A stretch of DNA of 64,000 nucleotides. It comes from Drosophila pseudoobscura (taxonomy: Eukaryota; Arthropoda; Insecta; Diptera; Drosophilidae). Positions 25,744 through 37,024 of the stretch are shown here, piece by piece (within the stretch, counting starts at the first letter, position 1; the number at the start of each line of letters is the position of its first letter). The notes below the pieces were generated by a model, which was given only the letters and a program-made list of their open reading frames with translations, searched no databases and was not told where the DNA came from. The stretch is taken from NCBI RefSeq assembly GCF_009870125.1, contig NC_046683.1, positions 39,075,869 to 39,139,868 of the forward strand, written 5' to 3'. The position numbers were made by a program, and so were the translations under genes.

Positions 25744-26267
25744 CTGGGTGCGCCATCTCTTATGTCGGTATTAAAGCATTGAATAGGTTGGACACTTGTG
25801 AACCGATTGACTTGAGTAGACCACTCTTGGAAACTACCGAAACAACGCGCTGAAATATGTAGTTATGCTGTACATTGCAAATAGTCGTTCAATGGTCTGA
25901 ACGGTTACTGGTATTAAAAAATGGGAATATTGATTGGCTGCCCAGACTTCCTTTCGTGGGGTTATTTAAAAAGTTTACGCCAGCAAGTCTTATACCATTG
26001 AAGAGCTCAAGGCTGATATTCGTGACGATATCTTCGCTATAACGCCCGAGATGATCGAAAAAGTGATGGAAAACACAGAAAAAATGGCACATTATATTGT
26101 GTCCTATAAAGGCGGCCACTTGATTGATGTTGATTTCAAAAATTAGTCTGAATAAATTTTAAAGCACCAAATTAAATACCAAATAAAAATACCCTATATT
26201 TGAAAATCAGTCGTTTTTTCAAAGCTATTCAAAGTTTAAATACCGAATTAAGAGATGGCGCTCCCTG
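25744..26267 (+). mobile_element. Internally deleted Tc1/mariner-superfamily element with terminal inverted repeats
   Basis: The left end CTGGGTGCGCCATCTCTTA (25744-25762) matches the reverse complement of the right end (26249-26267) with two mismatches. Similarity extends inward through TCGGTATT. The element is flanked by TA on both sides, the target of this superfamily. Inside, at about 25945-26145, is the C-terminal part of a transposase: a WGYL-type block after a one-base shift, then SYTIEELKADIRDDI, MAHYIVSYKGGHL and a stop after DVDFKN. Earlier transposase domains are missing. At 524 bp it is non-autonomous. Confidence 0.75.
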
Positions 26268-28076
26268 TATTTATGAATGTACATATTTGTGCCTCTGCGT
26301 GTATGCATACATCTATTAACACAATTTGTCTTCCTTCCTCTGCCCCCGTTTGATTGTGGCACGTCTTGGCCGTTGTCGTTGCCGTTGACAGCATTATGGC
26401 AAAGTCAAGCTCCTTATGTGTGCGTGCAAATACTGTAAAAAACTGTGTATCGAGAAAGTATGCTACCATTTTACAATAGCAGGGGCCTAACATTCGAATT
26501 GGATTACTATTTATCATACTTTAGAACTCTTAAAGAAAGGGTCTGTTAGGTCTTTCTTTGCTGACATTCCAGTATTTGATATAATCTTAAAGTTTTTTGG
26601 AAAAGCACTAACAATTTTTTTAGTGTCTCCCGTTTAAAAAGAAGTTTAGTGAACCATATTTTTAGATTGCAAATTTTTAAATTAAAACTATAAAGAAAAC
26701 ATAAACTATAAATAATATTCTTAATTAATTAATTATGCTATCATTCATTTTCAGTGGATGATAGCGCCGAAGGGTACTGTTTTACCAAAAGGTGTGGAGT
26801 GAGGCTTCCCTGCAAGTCGCACATTTGTATGATCTAGGGCTATCAATATTACATTTATTCAGAAAATACATATATACTCTTTCCGACTGTAGTGAGACTT
26901 TTCGGACAGACTGTACGTATTTACATTGTGTCTGGATGACGGCACACACAGCCTACCTCCCTCCTCCACTCCCTCTCCTTCTCCTTCAGAAAGTCACGCA
27001 CAAAGGAGGGAAGAGGAAAAGAATCAACAGTTAGTTGCTGCGCTCAACAACAAAGTCAAATTCGCGAGGGAGTAAGAGCGCTTGAGCGAGTGTGAGCGAG
27101 TGTGAGTGAGGTGGAGGAGAGCAGCTCTCAATTTTACTGTTCGTTCCTGGAATTGTATTGGCATTTGGCCATAAGTCACGGCCAGCAATCGCTCACTCAC
27201 TCGCACACAATCAAACACAAAGGCAGTTGCGTGTGTGCGTAATCATGGAAGTGCCTTGAAAGGGGTGACGGAATAACCTTTGCACTTCTGTATCCCTGTG
27301 ACCCTGAGGCTACACGCCTCTGCCTCTGCCTCTGCCTCTACCCCTAGCTCTGCCGACATTTTTTATCCATACTTCGGGTGAGAGGAGAGGGATACACGAG
27401 CACGCACCACAGCTCCGTGATGCTGCTGCTGTGGCTCCAAGCTCCAGGCTCTACTCGTCGCAGTTCGCATTTGGCAGCGCCCGCAAGTAGGTTACACATT
27501 TTTTTCCAGGCTCGACAACAAGTGAAAGTAACTGAAAGTAAGTGTAAATTGTTAAATAATTGTTTAAGTTAAGTGCGCTCTTTGGGTAAAGTTTGGTTTT
27601 TTCCTAATTGAAAAAGATAAGTGGAGAGAGCAGCAGACAAATAAGAGTAAAGATTTAAGCTCTGGTGTGTCAAAAGCCAGAGGTGTGTCAACAAGGCATC
27701 AAAAGGGTAAGGGGCTCACACTCTCACACTTCCACTGCCTACTGCCTGCAAGGTGTCTTCATATGGGGTGAAGCATTGCCAGAAATGACTCATACGATGG
27801 CTGCCTAATTGTTCGAGATCTCACCTCATTTAAATAAATCTGTATGTACCTTGCCCAACAGTGAGTGCACTTTTCATACGTACATACATATGTATGTGTG
27901 TCTGAAAGAACGGTAACAGCTAATTGCGTTATACGGAAAGTTAGATGAGCCCTTTGTGTGGTTATAACAGACATTTTGCAAATGTATGTATAACAGAATT
28001 TCAATTAAATTAAAGGAGCATTCCATCCCCCAGGCACCCAGGCACCCACCCACCCACTTGCACTAGCATTGCAGTT
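26268..28076. other. Intergenic / 5' flank of the acetyltransferase gene
   Basis: No gene supported. A short TCTGCC-type hexamer repeat lies at about 27318-27345. A pyrimidine-rich CCATCCCCCAG just upstream of the start codon at 28077 could be a 3' splice site for a non-coding first exon. Confidence 0.45.
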
Positions 28077-28766
28077 ATGGAGTACAAACTGATTGGACCA
28101 GAGCATTACGAGCAGGTGATCGACCACCTGAGGAGGAACTTCTTTGCGGACGAGCCACTGAACAAGGCCGCTGGACTGTGCCAGAAGGGATTCGGGAACA
28201 GCGAGTTGGAGCACCACAGCCTGGAGACGCTGCACGATAAGCTCAGCCTGATGGCCGTGGATCGCAGCGAAGGAGCTGAACAGGAGGAATGCAAGATAGC
28301 CGGAGTAATACTGAACGGCATCCTGCGCCCGGGCGACACAGCGCAGGCCCTGCAGAAGCTCCAGGCGAGTAGCGACCTCAACTTCAAGAAGATCTTCGAG
28401 CTGCTCTACAGCCACAACCTGAAGGTTGATCTCTTCGGGCGTTTCAAAGTCGATCGAATCTTTGATGTGCGCATCCTCTCGGTGGATGCCAGCTACCGCG
28501 GCCAGGGCATTGCCAAGGAGCTGGTTAGGCACGCCGAGTCGCTGGCCCGCAAGCGCGGCTTCCGCCTGCTCAAGGCGGATGCCACGGGAATCTTCTCGCA
28601 GAAGATCCTCCGCTCCCACGGGTTCGAGCTATTTGCCGAACAGCTGTACGCCAAGTACACGGACGCAGGCGGTCAGGTCGTCCTGCCCGTAGAGGCGCCG
28701 CACATTAAACTCCAGCTGCTGACCAAAAAAGTGGGAAACGACGATGGGGATGAGGATCCACAGTAA
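28077..28766 (+). CDS. AANATL7: Arylalkylamine N-acetyltransferase-like protein (GNAT family)
   Basis: GNAT-fold enzymes transfer acetyl from acetyl-CoA to an amine. Insect members of this group act on dopamine, serotonin, tyramine or other amines in cuticle and neurotransmitter metabolism. The single uninterrupted frame of 229 aa has the acetyl-CoA pyrophosphate loop RGQGIA at residues 141-146. It is preceded by the beta strand ILSVDASY and followed by the RHAESLARKRGFRLLKADAT block typical of insect AANATL proteins. NFFADEPLN near residue 21 is the usual N-terminal substrate-side motif. The symbol rests on memory of Pdfr's neighbour in D. melanogaster and is less certain than the family. 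AATAAA at 28995-29000 is a candidate poly-A signal. Confidence 0.9.
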   Translation: MEYKLIGPEHYEQVIDHLRRNFFADEPLNKAAGLCQKGFGNSELEHHSLETLHDKLSLMAVDRSEGAEQEECKIAGVILNGILRPGDTAQALQKLQASSDLNFKKIFELLYSHNLKVDLFGRFKVDRIFDVRILSVDASYRGQGIAKELVRHAESLARKRGFRLLKADATGIFSQKILRSHGFELFAEQLYAKYTDAGGQVVLPVEAPHIKLQLLTKKVGNDDGDEDPQ

Positions 28767-28994
28767 GGCAGCAGCTCGCATTCAACAATAATCTTTTGTA
28801 TTTTCTACAGAGACACTCAACATACATAGTATTTATACATTCACAAAGGTATTGATAATCGTATTGGAATGTTGGCAGGACATCAGCCTGATCGGCGTCC
28901 TGTTTGCATAATTGCGTTTGTAATTGTTGTTTTTTTTTTTTGGGGACCAACTGCGTCAGATGCCGCGCGCGTATCAATGATATAACTAAACTCA

Positions 28995-29000
28995 AATAAA
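28995..29000 (+). terminator. Polyadenylation signal AATAAA of the acetyltransferase gene
   Basis: Canonical hexamer 229 nt after the stop codon at 28766, before the convergent gene ending at 29224. Placement by position only. Confidence 0.45.
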
Positions 29001-29223
29001 GTCCACTGTTGTGCCAAAGAAATGCTTCGCTTCGACAACGTAGCAGCCAAGCCTAGCCAAACCATATTCCATTTCCAATCCAATCGAATCCTTCTTCGTT
29101 TAGTAATTTTCTAGCCTATCCAATAATATCACAAAGCGCAGATCCATCCTCCATTCAAGCACGGCAACTGCTGGGCAGGTACTACGATTACGATGAGCAG
29201 CAGACGCTCCGCTCGGAGTCTCT

Positions 29224-30072
29224 TTATTCCTTGCTGGCCATCTGGTCGAATATCAAGATGATGTCCTCGTCCGTGCCATAGGCACGACGCGCCGTATCCA
29301 TCGACTCGGCCAGGCAGCGGCAAATATCTACATACATAATGATTATATAGCTTTAGCTCTTAATTGATGGACAAATAGTAAGATACTTACGGCCATCGTG
29401 CACCTCCGGGTTGTGGTAGAATACCTTTTCGGTGGCCATGTCGTAGCCGCAGAGCACCACATAGTGTCCGGCATACCTTTTTTTGGTGGCGGCGGGCAAA
29501 CGTGTATTTCGGGCAATACAAGGAATATGGAAACAGCTTAGCGGACATGAGCAGGGGAGCTTGAGCAAACGGAGGGGGTTTGTCCACACTTACCCGAACT
29601 TCTCCAGTACATTCTGCTTGCATATCTCGCAGGTGAGCACCGAGGCGTTGGTCAGCAGGATAACCGGACCGTGTCGCGCTAGATGCCTGAGAATAACCTC
29701 CATGTCGACAGTGCGCTGCTCAACGCGCAACCCATGGGCCTTGGCATCCTTGAACTTGCGCGTCACGCGCTTCTCGTCCTTGTCAATTATTTTCGAGTAG
29801 TACGTGTGTTGGCTGTAGTTTGGATCGATGCCCAAGGTCTGGGTGTAGTACTCGTGACGCACTTGGTAGCGCAGCAGCAGGTAGCACAAATCAATGGTCC
29901 AGGTACTCGACCCGAAGCCCTCCTCCTTGCAGATGGCCTCGAAATTGGTCAGCATCTCATCCCGCTGTTGGGTGGACAATATCATGATGATGCAGGACAG
30001 GCCGCAGTCCCAGTTGTACCTCTGCTGGTAGTGCGTCAGATTGTAGTGCTTGCTTTGTGGGAGGCCGTTCAT
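29224..30072 (-). CDS. GUCD1-family protein (papain-like C39-type fold, 'guanylyl cyclase domain containing 1')
   Basis: Minus-strand exons: 29594-30072, 29391-29536, 29224-29327 (729 nt, 242 aa). The N-terminus has QQRYNWDCGLSCIIMIL, the cysteine-bearing helix of the family. WTIDLCYLLLRYQVRHEYYT, TQTLGIDPNY and VILLTNASVLTCEICKQ follow. The second exon has YAGHYVVLCGYD, with the histidine expected of a cysteine-protease-like fold. The last exon ends in YGTDEDIILIF. These match the order of blocks in animal GUCD1. Despite the name, no cyclase domain is visible; the biochemical activity is not established. The start codon is 302 bp from the divergent zinc-finger gene, so the two share a promoter region. 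Confidence 0.9.
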
Positions 30073-30374
30073 TGTTCAGGAATGCTGCTCCTTCAGAAAT
30101 GCTACAATGGCGATGTTCTGCAATGTTTTAAGACCCGAATTGAGTATTTGGCCACCGAAATACAGATACAAAAACATATCATATTGATTATCGATATAAT
30201 ATCGATATTTGTTCTGAAAATTCCCTAACGCGTAAACGCATACCGATGCATCAATAGTTATAATTTTCCATAATTTATAATCGATATCGCCCATCGCTAG
30301 GTAAAGGTGTGACCGTACTGTAAAACATATAAACTACTCAATGCTGCAGTAAAAATATAAAAATATTCTGCAAA
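30073..30374. promoter_or_regulatory. Bidirectional promoter region with two DRE sites and an Ohler motif 1
   Basis: Between two divergent start codons. TATCGATA, the exact DREF-binding element, occurs at 30189-30196 and again at 30200-30207. GTGTGACC at 30307-30314 is the reverse complement of the GGTCACAC core of Drosophila core-promoter motif 1, about 60 bp from the zinc-finger ATG. Both motif types are typical of TATA-less housekeeping promoters; no TATA box was seen at either end. Confidence 0.65.
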
Positions 30375-32280
30375 ATGATTTGTCGTCTGTGCCTGAACAC
30401 GCTGGACGAGCAGAATGCCGTCCTACTGTTCGGTGGCACCGTTCCCCCCGACGCCCCGCCGGACAGCGACAGTGCAGCGGCAGCAGGAACAGGAGCAGGA
30501 GCGCCAGCAGCAGCCAACAACAAACCAGTGCCGGAAAGCTATTTGGTCCAATTGATCTCGATCCACTTGTATCTCTGCGTAAGTAATACCCCATCCCACA
30601 GTATCCTGCAGTACGCAATTTGGCCATTTGCAGCTGTCACGCGATGATGCCATCTCCACCTGCATCTGCACCGACTGCTGCGGGCAGCTGGAGAGCTTCC
30701 ACAATTTCTGGAAGCTGGTGGAGCTAAAGCAGACGACACTGTGCAGCCAGTTTCTGGAGATTGACTGCGATGTGAACTGGTCGGAGGAGGGCGATGTTGT
30801 TGATGTCGATGTTGACGTCGATGAGGCGTCCCCTTGCCAGCTCCTCAAGGAGGAGCCTGAGTACGCCGAATCGAAGACTGTCGCAGCAGCGGCGACGGCG
30901 TTGGCAGTCAACAAGTTTCCGTGCATGTTTTGCGAAAAATCCTTTAAGATGCGCCGGTATCTAGAGGAGCATGTGGCCACCCATACGGGCGACCGGCCAA
31001 TTGCCTGTCCCTACTGCGAAATGGCCTTCCGCTGCCGCTCTAACATGTACACGCACGTGAAGAGCAAGCACACTACCCAGTGGCTGAAGGCGCGCGAAGA
31101 GCGCGATGCGGCCAAGTCCCAGAATCAGGTGCAGACCCAGCCAGATGTATCCAGCGAACTAGCTGTGATCAAAGAAGAGCCGCCACCAGCACCTACAGTT
31201 TCGCTTCCTTCTCCGCCGCCGCCGCCGCCGCCGCCGCCACTTCCACTGTCCGCCATCAAGAGTGATTCCATCGAAGCCATCAACTTAACGATGGCCAAAA
31301 CGTCTCCATCCACGATCCGCTCACGCACGACTCGGTCCAGCCGCCGCAAGACCCAGTCCCCCAAGAAGGTCCAAAACACCGAATGCAGTGCCAGCGACGG
31401 CGATGGGGATGGCGATGTCAAGGACAACAGCAGCAGCAGTCCAGTGCATCACGAGCATCACCACAACAAGCGCCTCAAGGAGAACGAACTGATGCTGGCC
31501 AATTACAATGCTGTGGCCGCCGCTGTGGTGGCGGCGGCCTCGTTCAGCGACCGGACTGCCACCGGGCCGGCGGACAGCCTGCAGCAGCGTCTGTGTGCGA
31601 GCCTACTCCTCCAGCAGCAGCAGGATCTCTTAACGGCCATGACGGCAGCGGCGGCGAGTACGAGTGCAGCCACCACCATAACGACAGGAGCAGGCGGAGG
31701 GCTGTCGCATCCATACAGGTGAGGCACAGAGTCACAGAAGAAATGGTTCTAGCCCCAATATCGAATCTCTCTACAGCTCTGTGGCTGGAATGCTGGACAA
31801 GCGGCGGCACAGAATGGAGGATAGCGCTCCTCTGCCTGCCACTGGAACGCCCATCATTTGTCCCAGCTGCGGGGAGCTGCCCGGCCAGAATCATCGCTGC
31901 CTGACAAAGCCCAAATATGCCTGCGAAGTGTGCGGCAAGTGCTTCAAGATGAAGCGCTACCTGGAGGTAAGTACTGCGTGTGTCTGCGCAATCCGCAAGC
32001 CGTAAACTTAAGCTTCTCCCTCTCTGTGTTGCGACAGGAACACTTTGCCACGCACACGGGCGTCAAGCTGCACACCTGCTCCTTCTGCCCCACAGAGTTT
32101 CGCTCCAAATCGAATATGTACCACCACACGAAGCGCAAGCACAAAGTCGAATGGGAGCGTTCGCGGGCCACGCGCACCGCTGCCGCTGCCAAAACGGTAC
32201 AGACAGGTGCTGCCGGTGCTGTCCAGGAGGCAGCAGCCACAACATCCGTTGCCGCTTATGTGGACGCAGGGCACCCATAG
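30375..32280 (+). CDS. ZAD-type C2H2 zinc-finger protein
   Basis: Exons: 30375-30578, 30634-31718, 31777-31966, 32038-32280 (1722 nt, 573 aa). The N-terminal zinc-finger-associated domain (ZAD) has CRLC at residues 3-6 and its second cysteine pair in CICTDCCGQ at about residue 80; ZADs mediate dimerisation of insect transcription factors. Four C2H2 fingers occur as two similar pairs: CMFCEKSFKMRRYLEEH with CPYCEMAFRCRSNMYTH in exon 2, and CEVCGKCFKMKRYLEEH with CSFCPTEFRSKSNMYHH across exons 3-4. The linker has a poly-proline run coded by CCG repeats (about 31215-31240), Ala- and Gln-rich tracts and acidic repeats. It is probably a nuclear DNA-binding regulator. I do not recognise the specific gene. 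Confidence 0.9.
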
Positions 32281-33316
32281 TTTTTATATTTGTATTATTC
32301 CTGTACTATTCTATGTTTTGTATTGCATGTTAGCCCATAATGTATTTTATGTACTTATTTCTCTGTTCCGTGTCTGTCCTTCGTCCTCAAAGGAGGTTCC
32401 TGTTTGTGTATACTCTTCCCTCTGTATTCTCAGCTACTAACGTTTGCCTTGGCGACTGCCAGACTGCATCTGCATCTGGAGTTATCCTTCAAAAGTAAAA
32501 CCTTTATTTCCATAAAATGTTCAATCGGTTTTTTCTGTCCCCCAAAATGGCCCCGAAAATTACTTGTGGATTGCGTATCGGATGGACGTTGCAATCGTTG
32601 TAATCTTTTTTTATACAGGTCTATGGATTATGGGTTCAATAAGACGTTATATATAAGTACTTTATGGAATCTGTCGAAGGAATATGCGATTTATGCGGCA
32701 GTGCGTCTATCCCGCACTTAAACTGAACGTGAAAAGGTCATTGGCCTCCATCAATATCAGTAGAAGGACAGCGCCTTGGAGCGAGTCGGGATCTGCAGCT
32801 GGATTTCGGGCATTATGTCGATGGCAGATGAGGCCAGGAGACAGCTCCTCGGCGGGTAGCGGGTAGCGCTTCCGAATGCCGATGGCCAGAAGTCCCGTGT
32901 TGTCCTTTAGAGGTCGTGGTTCATCCCTCCAGCAAACATCATCTTCAAAAGGAATCTTGGATGACGCTTAGCATTAAAAACTTTGCTTTCCATTATTTGC
33001 TTTCTTCATCGTATTTCTTCTTAGACTTTATTCTTCATTTATACATTTGTGTGTGTTTGAGTGTGGGCTTTGAGGGGCTGGGATGTGGGGTTCTTCTACT
33101 ACAATGACACAAAAAAATTACGACAGTGATCCTCCGTGGCACCTCCATTAGTTTTGTGTGAAGTTTAACTGTTGAATGCACTTGGCACTTAATTCTAGGA
33201 TGAGGGATAATGGATGGATGGGGAAAAGTCTGCTAGCTGCTCTCACTGAGATTTTCTGGGTAGGGAAGGGGGCATCTCTGGGGTCCCTGGGGTCCTTGGC
33301 TACAATGCATTTTGTC
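32281..33316. other. Intergenic region between convergent genes
   Basis: Holds the 3' UTR of the zinc-finger gene (rightward) and of the PHD-finger gene (leftward). No further gene seen. Confidence 0.6.
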
Positions 33317-36300
33317 CTACGTCTGACGATTGGCGCGTGCCTGGGCCTGCAGCAGATCCTTCGAGGGCACTGAGAAGACAAACGCGAGGCAGCCGAAGCG
33401 CAACAGAGTGCCGTGGGCGAGCACAGCGGCACCCTCCCAGGCCCCCGGCACCATGGGAACTGGCTCCCCCGTCGCCTGGCAGCGGCAGGCAGGCTTCACA
33501 ATGCCCACCAGTCTGCAAGAAAGGGACGAAAAGAAAATGGGTTTGAGATATAATGGTTATCCGCCGAAAATATCTCACCTTTCCTCGCCCGACTTCTTTG
33601 GCTCGTACTGGCGCTCGATGTGGCGACGCTTGTCCAGGATCTCGTCAACGCGGCGCTTCAGATCGGCATCGTCTGGGCGCATTCGCTTGGCGGCCTTTGT
33701 GCGTCCATTCTCAGATAGATCGCACGTGTACAGCTGGCCATTGACCTCTGTTCCGAACTCGGAGTAATTGATCAGCTCGAAGGACTTGGAGAACTCGTCG
33801 TAGAAGATGATGGCGTGCTGGGGCGAGATACGGCTGCAGTAGCCGATGGCGGAGAGATCAACGGTCTCGGTGTGGCACATCGATGTCGAGGGCGTGAAAT
33901 GACCCCCATAGCCCACATAGAGGGTGCGGTAGCGCATAAAGATCGACTGCTCCAGCCCCAGGTTGCTGAACCAGCGGCTGTCCTCGAGCATATCGCCCAG
34001 GGGCGTGAGCACACCACGGGCGCGCACCTTGCAGTGGAGCAGTTTCAGTTCGAGGCGAGAGGCCAGCTCGTAGGCCTTCTCCGCATCGGTGCGCACGCGC
34101 GGCTCATAGCTCTCGGCGGCGGCATCGGCGGCCGCGATGGCCGCGGCGGTGGCCAGGGCCGGGTGGAGAGCCATCATGGGATCCTCGTCGGCGGCATTAC
34201 CGTTCTTCTGGGCCAGAATCGATGACGTTTCGCTGGTGAACAGCAGCGAGAAGCGATTCATGTCCTCCGGGGCCAGGTCGCCCTGCAAAGCGGCACAAGG
34301 GGTCGTCGGCTGTTGCTGAACCGTTAGTTGACGCAAACGACGGGCGGCCGTGCGATTCTTGTACTGTGTTACAATCTCCGGATGCTCCTGGACGAGCTGC
34401 TGGAGGCGCTGGTGGGCCAGTTTTTTGATGATGTCCACGTCCAGGTGGCGCAGATCCGCGTCGATGATCGCCAACTTGCTGTCCGACTCCTCCTCCTCGT
34501 CGAAGCTCATGTCCAAAAATGGATTCTCCGCCTTCTCCTCGATTTTGATGGCCGTTGCCGAAGGCTCAACTTTTGGCTCTCCTGCTTCCTGCTCCATGGG
34601 AGCCGTGCCATTCTCCTGCTTTTCTGCTGCGTCTCCCGCTGCCGTACTCGCATCTGGCTCTGCCTCTGGACTATTGTCGCTATCGCTGTCGATGCCCAGA
34701 TCCTCCAAATCCTGGCCATTGCCGTACTCCCGCTGTATCTCACGGAACTTGGCATGGGCCGAGCGCAGGGCCTCCAAATCCTTGAGCAGTGACTCAGTCA
34801 CCGTCTCCCTGGATATCTCCTCGACGGAATTGGGGAGATTCTTGCGGCGCTTCACCCCATCGTAGCGCAGCGTCTGGCGCATCGAGGGGAGCAGGGGCGG
34901 GGGATGCTCGTAGTGGTGCCGGACACTGGCCGGGACATCGATGTGGGCGCGTGTACGGACCGTGGTTTTGGTACGAAACGGGGGATGGCGCGTGTGTACG
35001 CGGCGGAAGAACTCCATCTTGACGCTCTCGTGGTCAACCGGCTGATGGAAGCGATTCCATAGACGCACACGCTCTGTGGCCGAAATGCTGGTGGTCATGT
35101 GGGCGTCCTGGAGAGAGAGAGCAGGCTTTGTTGCAGGATTGGTGGAGCTGGAGGAGGTGGTTGTGGTGGTAGGAGTGGCAGAAGGAGGAGCACTTACGAT
35201 GAAGTTCTCGGCATGATTCGGGCACATCCAGAGGCCCGCCGGTAGCGCCGTCATCGGCGGATCGAGGCAGTCCTGATGGTAGAACAGCGGACAGTAGTCG
35301 CAGGAAAGGAGCGGCGCCCGCTTGCACGATTTGCTGCAGTAGAAGCATGTCTTGGCCGGCAACGGCACTAGTCCCTGGCCATCTAGCTCGAACGGCTTCG
35401 AGTTGCGACGCTGATTCCCCGAGACCCGGCTCCGCCCGTTGCCCGCATGCGGCTGCGTCTGCTGGACGGGCTGCACCTTGCCGTTGCCGGGGAACTGCGT
35501 GTGTAGCTCAAGTTCGGGGGGCAGCGAGAACTGCTGCGGGTTGAGCATGCTGGCAGCGCGTATAATGTCGTCCAGCGGCGTAGGACGTTTGTTTGGGTCG
35601 AGGGCCCGCTGTATGGCCAGGGGCATCTTGGCCAGCAGCTTCTCGGTGCTGTTTCGCTCACTGTTGCTCCGCTTGCGCAGATTGCGGATCTTCTGCGGTA
35701 TCGATTCCAGGTCCCCCGACGACGGTGTGTGGCCGCGCGAGCCGCCACTACCGCCCGAGGGCACGCGCTCCACGGAATTGGCCTTGGACCGGGGCTGGAT
35801 CACCTTCACCATGCGGCAGCTGTGGCACAGCCACTGGCCGCTGGGTATATCCTCTTCGCTGAGCGGCGGATCACTGAATGTGAAAAGGGAAGGGAGCGAA
35901 CACTAAAACACTGTGCACTTGGTGGAGCTACCTACGGGGGGAAGGGGAGGGGATTCAATCGCATCTCTACTTACTGGCACTGCAGGTGGAAGCTGGACGG
36001 GCAACGGTCGCAGCATAACAGATTTCCCCCCTCCTCGCAGGCATCGCAATAATCGTGATTGTGGCCACGGCCCGGACGCCTGTAGTACGGATGCTTGGTG
36101 TTTGTGCCCTTCACGGCCTTCTCGTCCTCATTGGGCGGCGGCTCAATAAGCACCTTGATTTGCTAAACAAAACATGCAGAAAAGGAGAGAGTTAATAGTT
36201 AAAATCTGCGTATATCCCAATTGGGCGGGCAGACGGGGCGTCCGCCAGCGTGTACGCGGAGGCTGCTGCACCTTCGGGCACTGGTGTGCAGGGAAACTGT

Positions 36301-36373
36301 GCATTGGGCAGCGGCAATCACCTACCTCCATGATGCTTGTCGAGGCGCTGGCGTCTTGGTCCACCTTCGACAT
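33317..36373 (-). CDS. Pf1: PHF12/Pf1-like PHD-finger co-repressor subunit
   Basis: PHF12 (Pf1) bridges the Sin3/Rpd3 deacetylase complex to MRG15-type chromatin readers. Minus-strand exons: 36326-36373, 35975-36162, 35198-35873, 33579-35107, 33317-33512 (2637 nt, 878 aa). PHD finger 1 spans residues ~55-98 ([17 protein letters not shown] ... QWLCHSC). PHD finger 2 spans ~255-303 ([17 protein letters not shown] ... [13 protein letters not shown]). The conserved [20 protein letters not shown] block and an acidic middle region follow. The C-terminal FHA-like part has [15 protein letters not shown] and [20 protein letters not shown]. The intron at 35108-35197 is 90 nt with no in-frame stop, so a naive ORF reads straight through it. 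The start codon ATG (36371-36373) sits in a good AAAC context. Confidence 0.9.
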
Positions 36374-36577
36374 GTTTCGCACTTTTTTATTTCACTTCAG
36401 CAATTATCTGTACACAAATTTGTTGTCGCTAATTTTTGAGAAGAGTTGAAACTCATACCGACAACAAGAAGCATGCAGCCCTGCGCATCAAGGCGACGGA
36501 CTGGCAACGCTGTGCGCGATTGTACATATATCGAGCGCAGTCGTCATTTATTTTTATATTTTTCGACATTTTATAAA
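36374..36577. promoter_or_regulatory. Bidirectional promoter region (Pf1 / UMA-domain gene)
   Basis: Only 204 bp separates divergent start codons, so transcription in both directions must start here. No TATA box or exact DRE was found. Confidence 0.5.
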
Positions 36578-36955
36578 ATGTTTTCGGTATTTGGTAAGCG
36601 AAAGCCCACCGCCACTCCCACTGAAGAGGCCATACAAGGTCCTGCGGATGCCCCCCGACCCAGTGGTGGCGATGAGTTTGTGTTCATTGAGCGAAAGCCC
36701 AGCGCAAATCCTGGCGGAATATACCCGCCCTCGATGCCATTCACGGCGCCAGTGTCCGGCCCCGCAAGCTACAGCTATCTGGACGACATACCCTTCCAGC
36801 TGTCGCCCCATCTAACCACCAAGGAAGCCAGCCTCAGTGCCGAGCAGCAGATGGACGCCGCCTTGGCCCTCTTAACGCGCCAGGTGTCCGTCGATCGTCT
36901 GGCCGAGGAATACACCTTCGCCCTGGAGCGGTCCGTGCAAAAGGATAGCAACTAG
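36578..36955 (+). CDS. Small UMA-domain protein (UBAP1/MVB12-associated domain)
   Basis: Single-exon 125-aa protein starting at the ATG in MFSVFGKRK. The C-terminal half has the UMA-type motif SYSYLDDIPFQLSPHL, preceded by EFVFIERKP. UMA domains bind the ESCRT-I complex during multivesicular-body sorting of ubiquitinated cargo; an ESCRT-associated role is inferred from this motif only. The mid-region is Pro-rich and the C-terminus is helical (EQQMDAALALLTRQVSVDRL). A long in-frame 5' extension exists but lacks a better start and coding character. AATAAA at 37019-37024 follows the stop by 63 nt. Confidence 0.8.
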   Translation: MFSVFGKRKPTATPTEEAIQGPADAPRPSGGDEFVFIERKPSANPGGIYPPSMPFTAPVSGPASYSYLDDIPFQLSPHLTTKEASLSAEQQMDAALALLTRQVSVDRLAEEYTFALERSVQKDSN

Positions 36956-37018
36956 AGAGCTGATTAGATGTATATTTTAACTACAAATAGCTTTATCATA
37001 GTATTAATGTAATTCTGT

Positions 37019-37024
37019 AATAAA
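37019..37024 (+). terminator. Polyadenylation signal AATAAA of the UMA-domain gene
   Basis: Canonical hexamer 63 nt after the stop codon at 36955, before the next gene begins at 37250. Confidence 0.65.

Noticed and set aside
28005..28619. 204-codon minus-strand frame
   Set aside because: Mirror of the acetyltransferase gene, which has the GNAT motif and the better start.
35108..35197. Thr/Ser-rich tract as genuine Pf1 protein sequence
   Set aside because: It is bounded by consensus GTAAGT and CTCTCCAG sites and interrupts a conserved region, so it was treated as an intron.
33815..35906. Several 60-170 codon open frames on the plus strand
   Set aside because: They are antisense shadows of the GC-rich Pf1-like exons; no domain and no splice logic.
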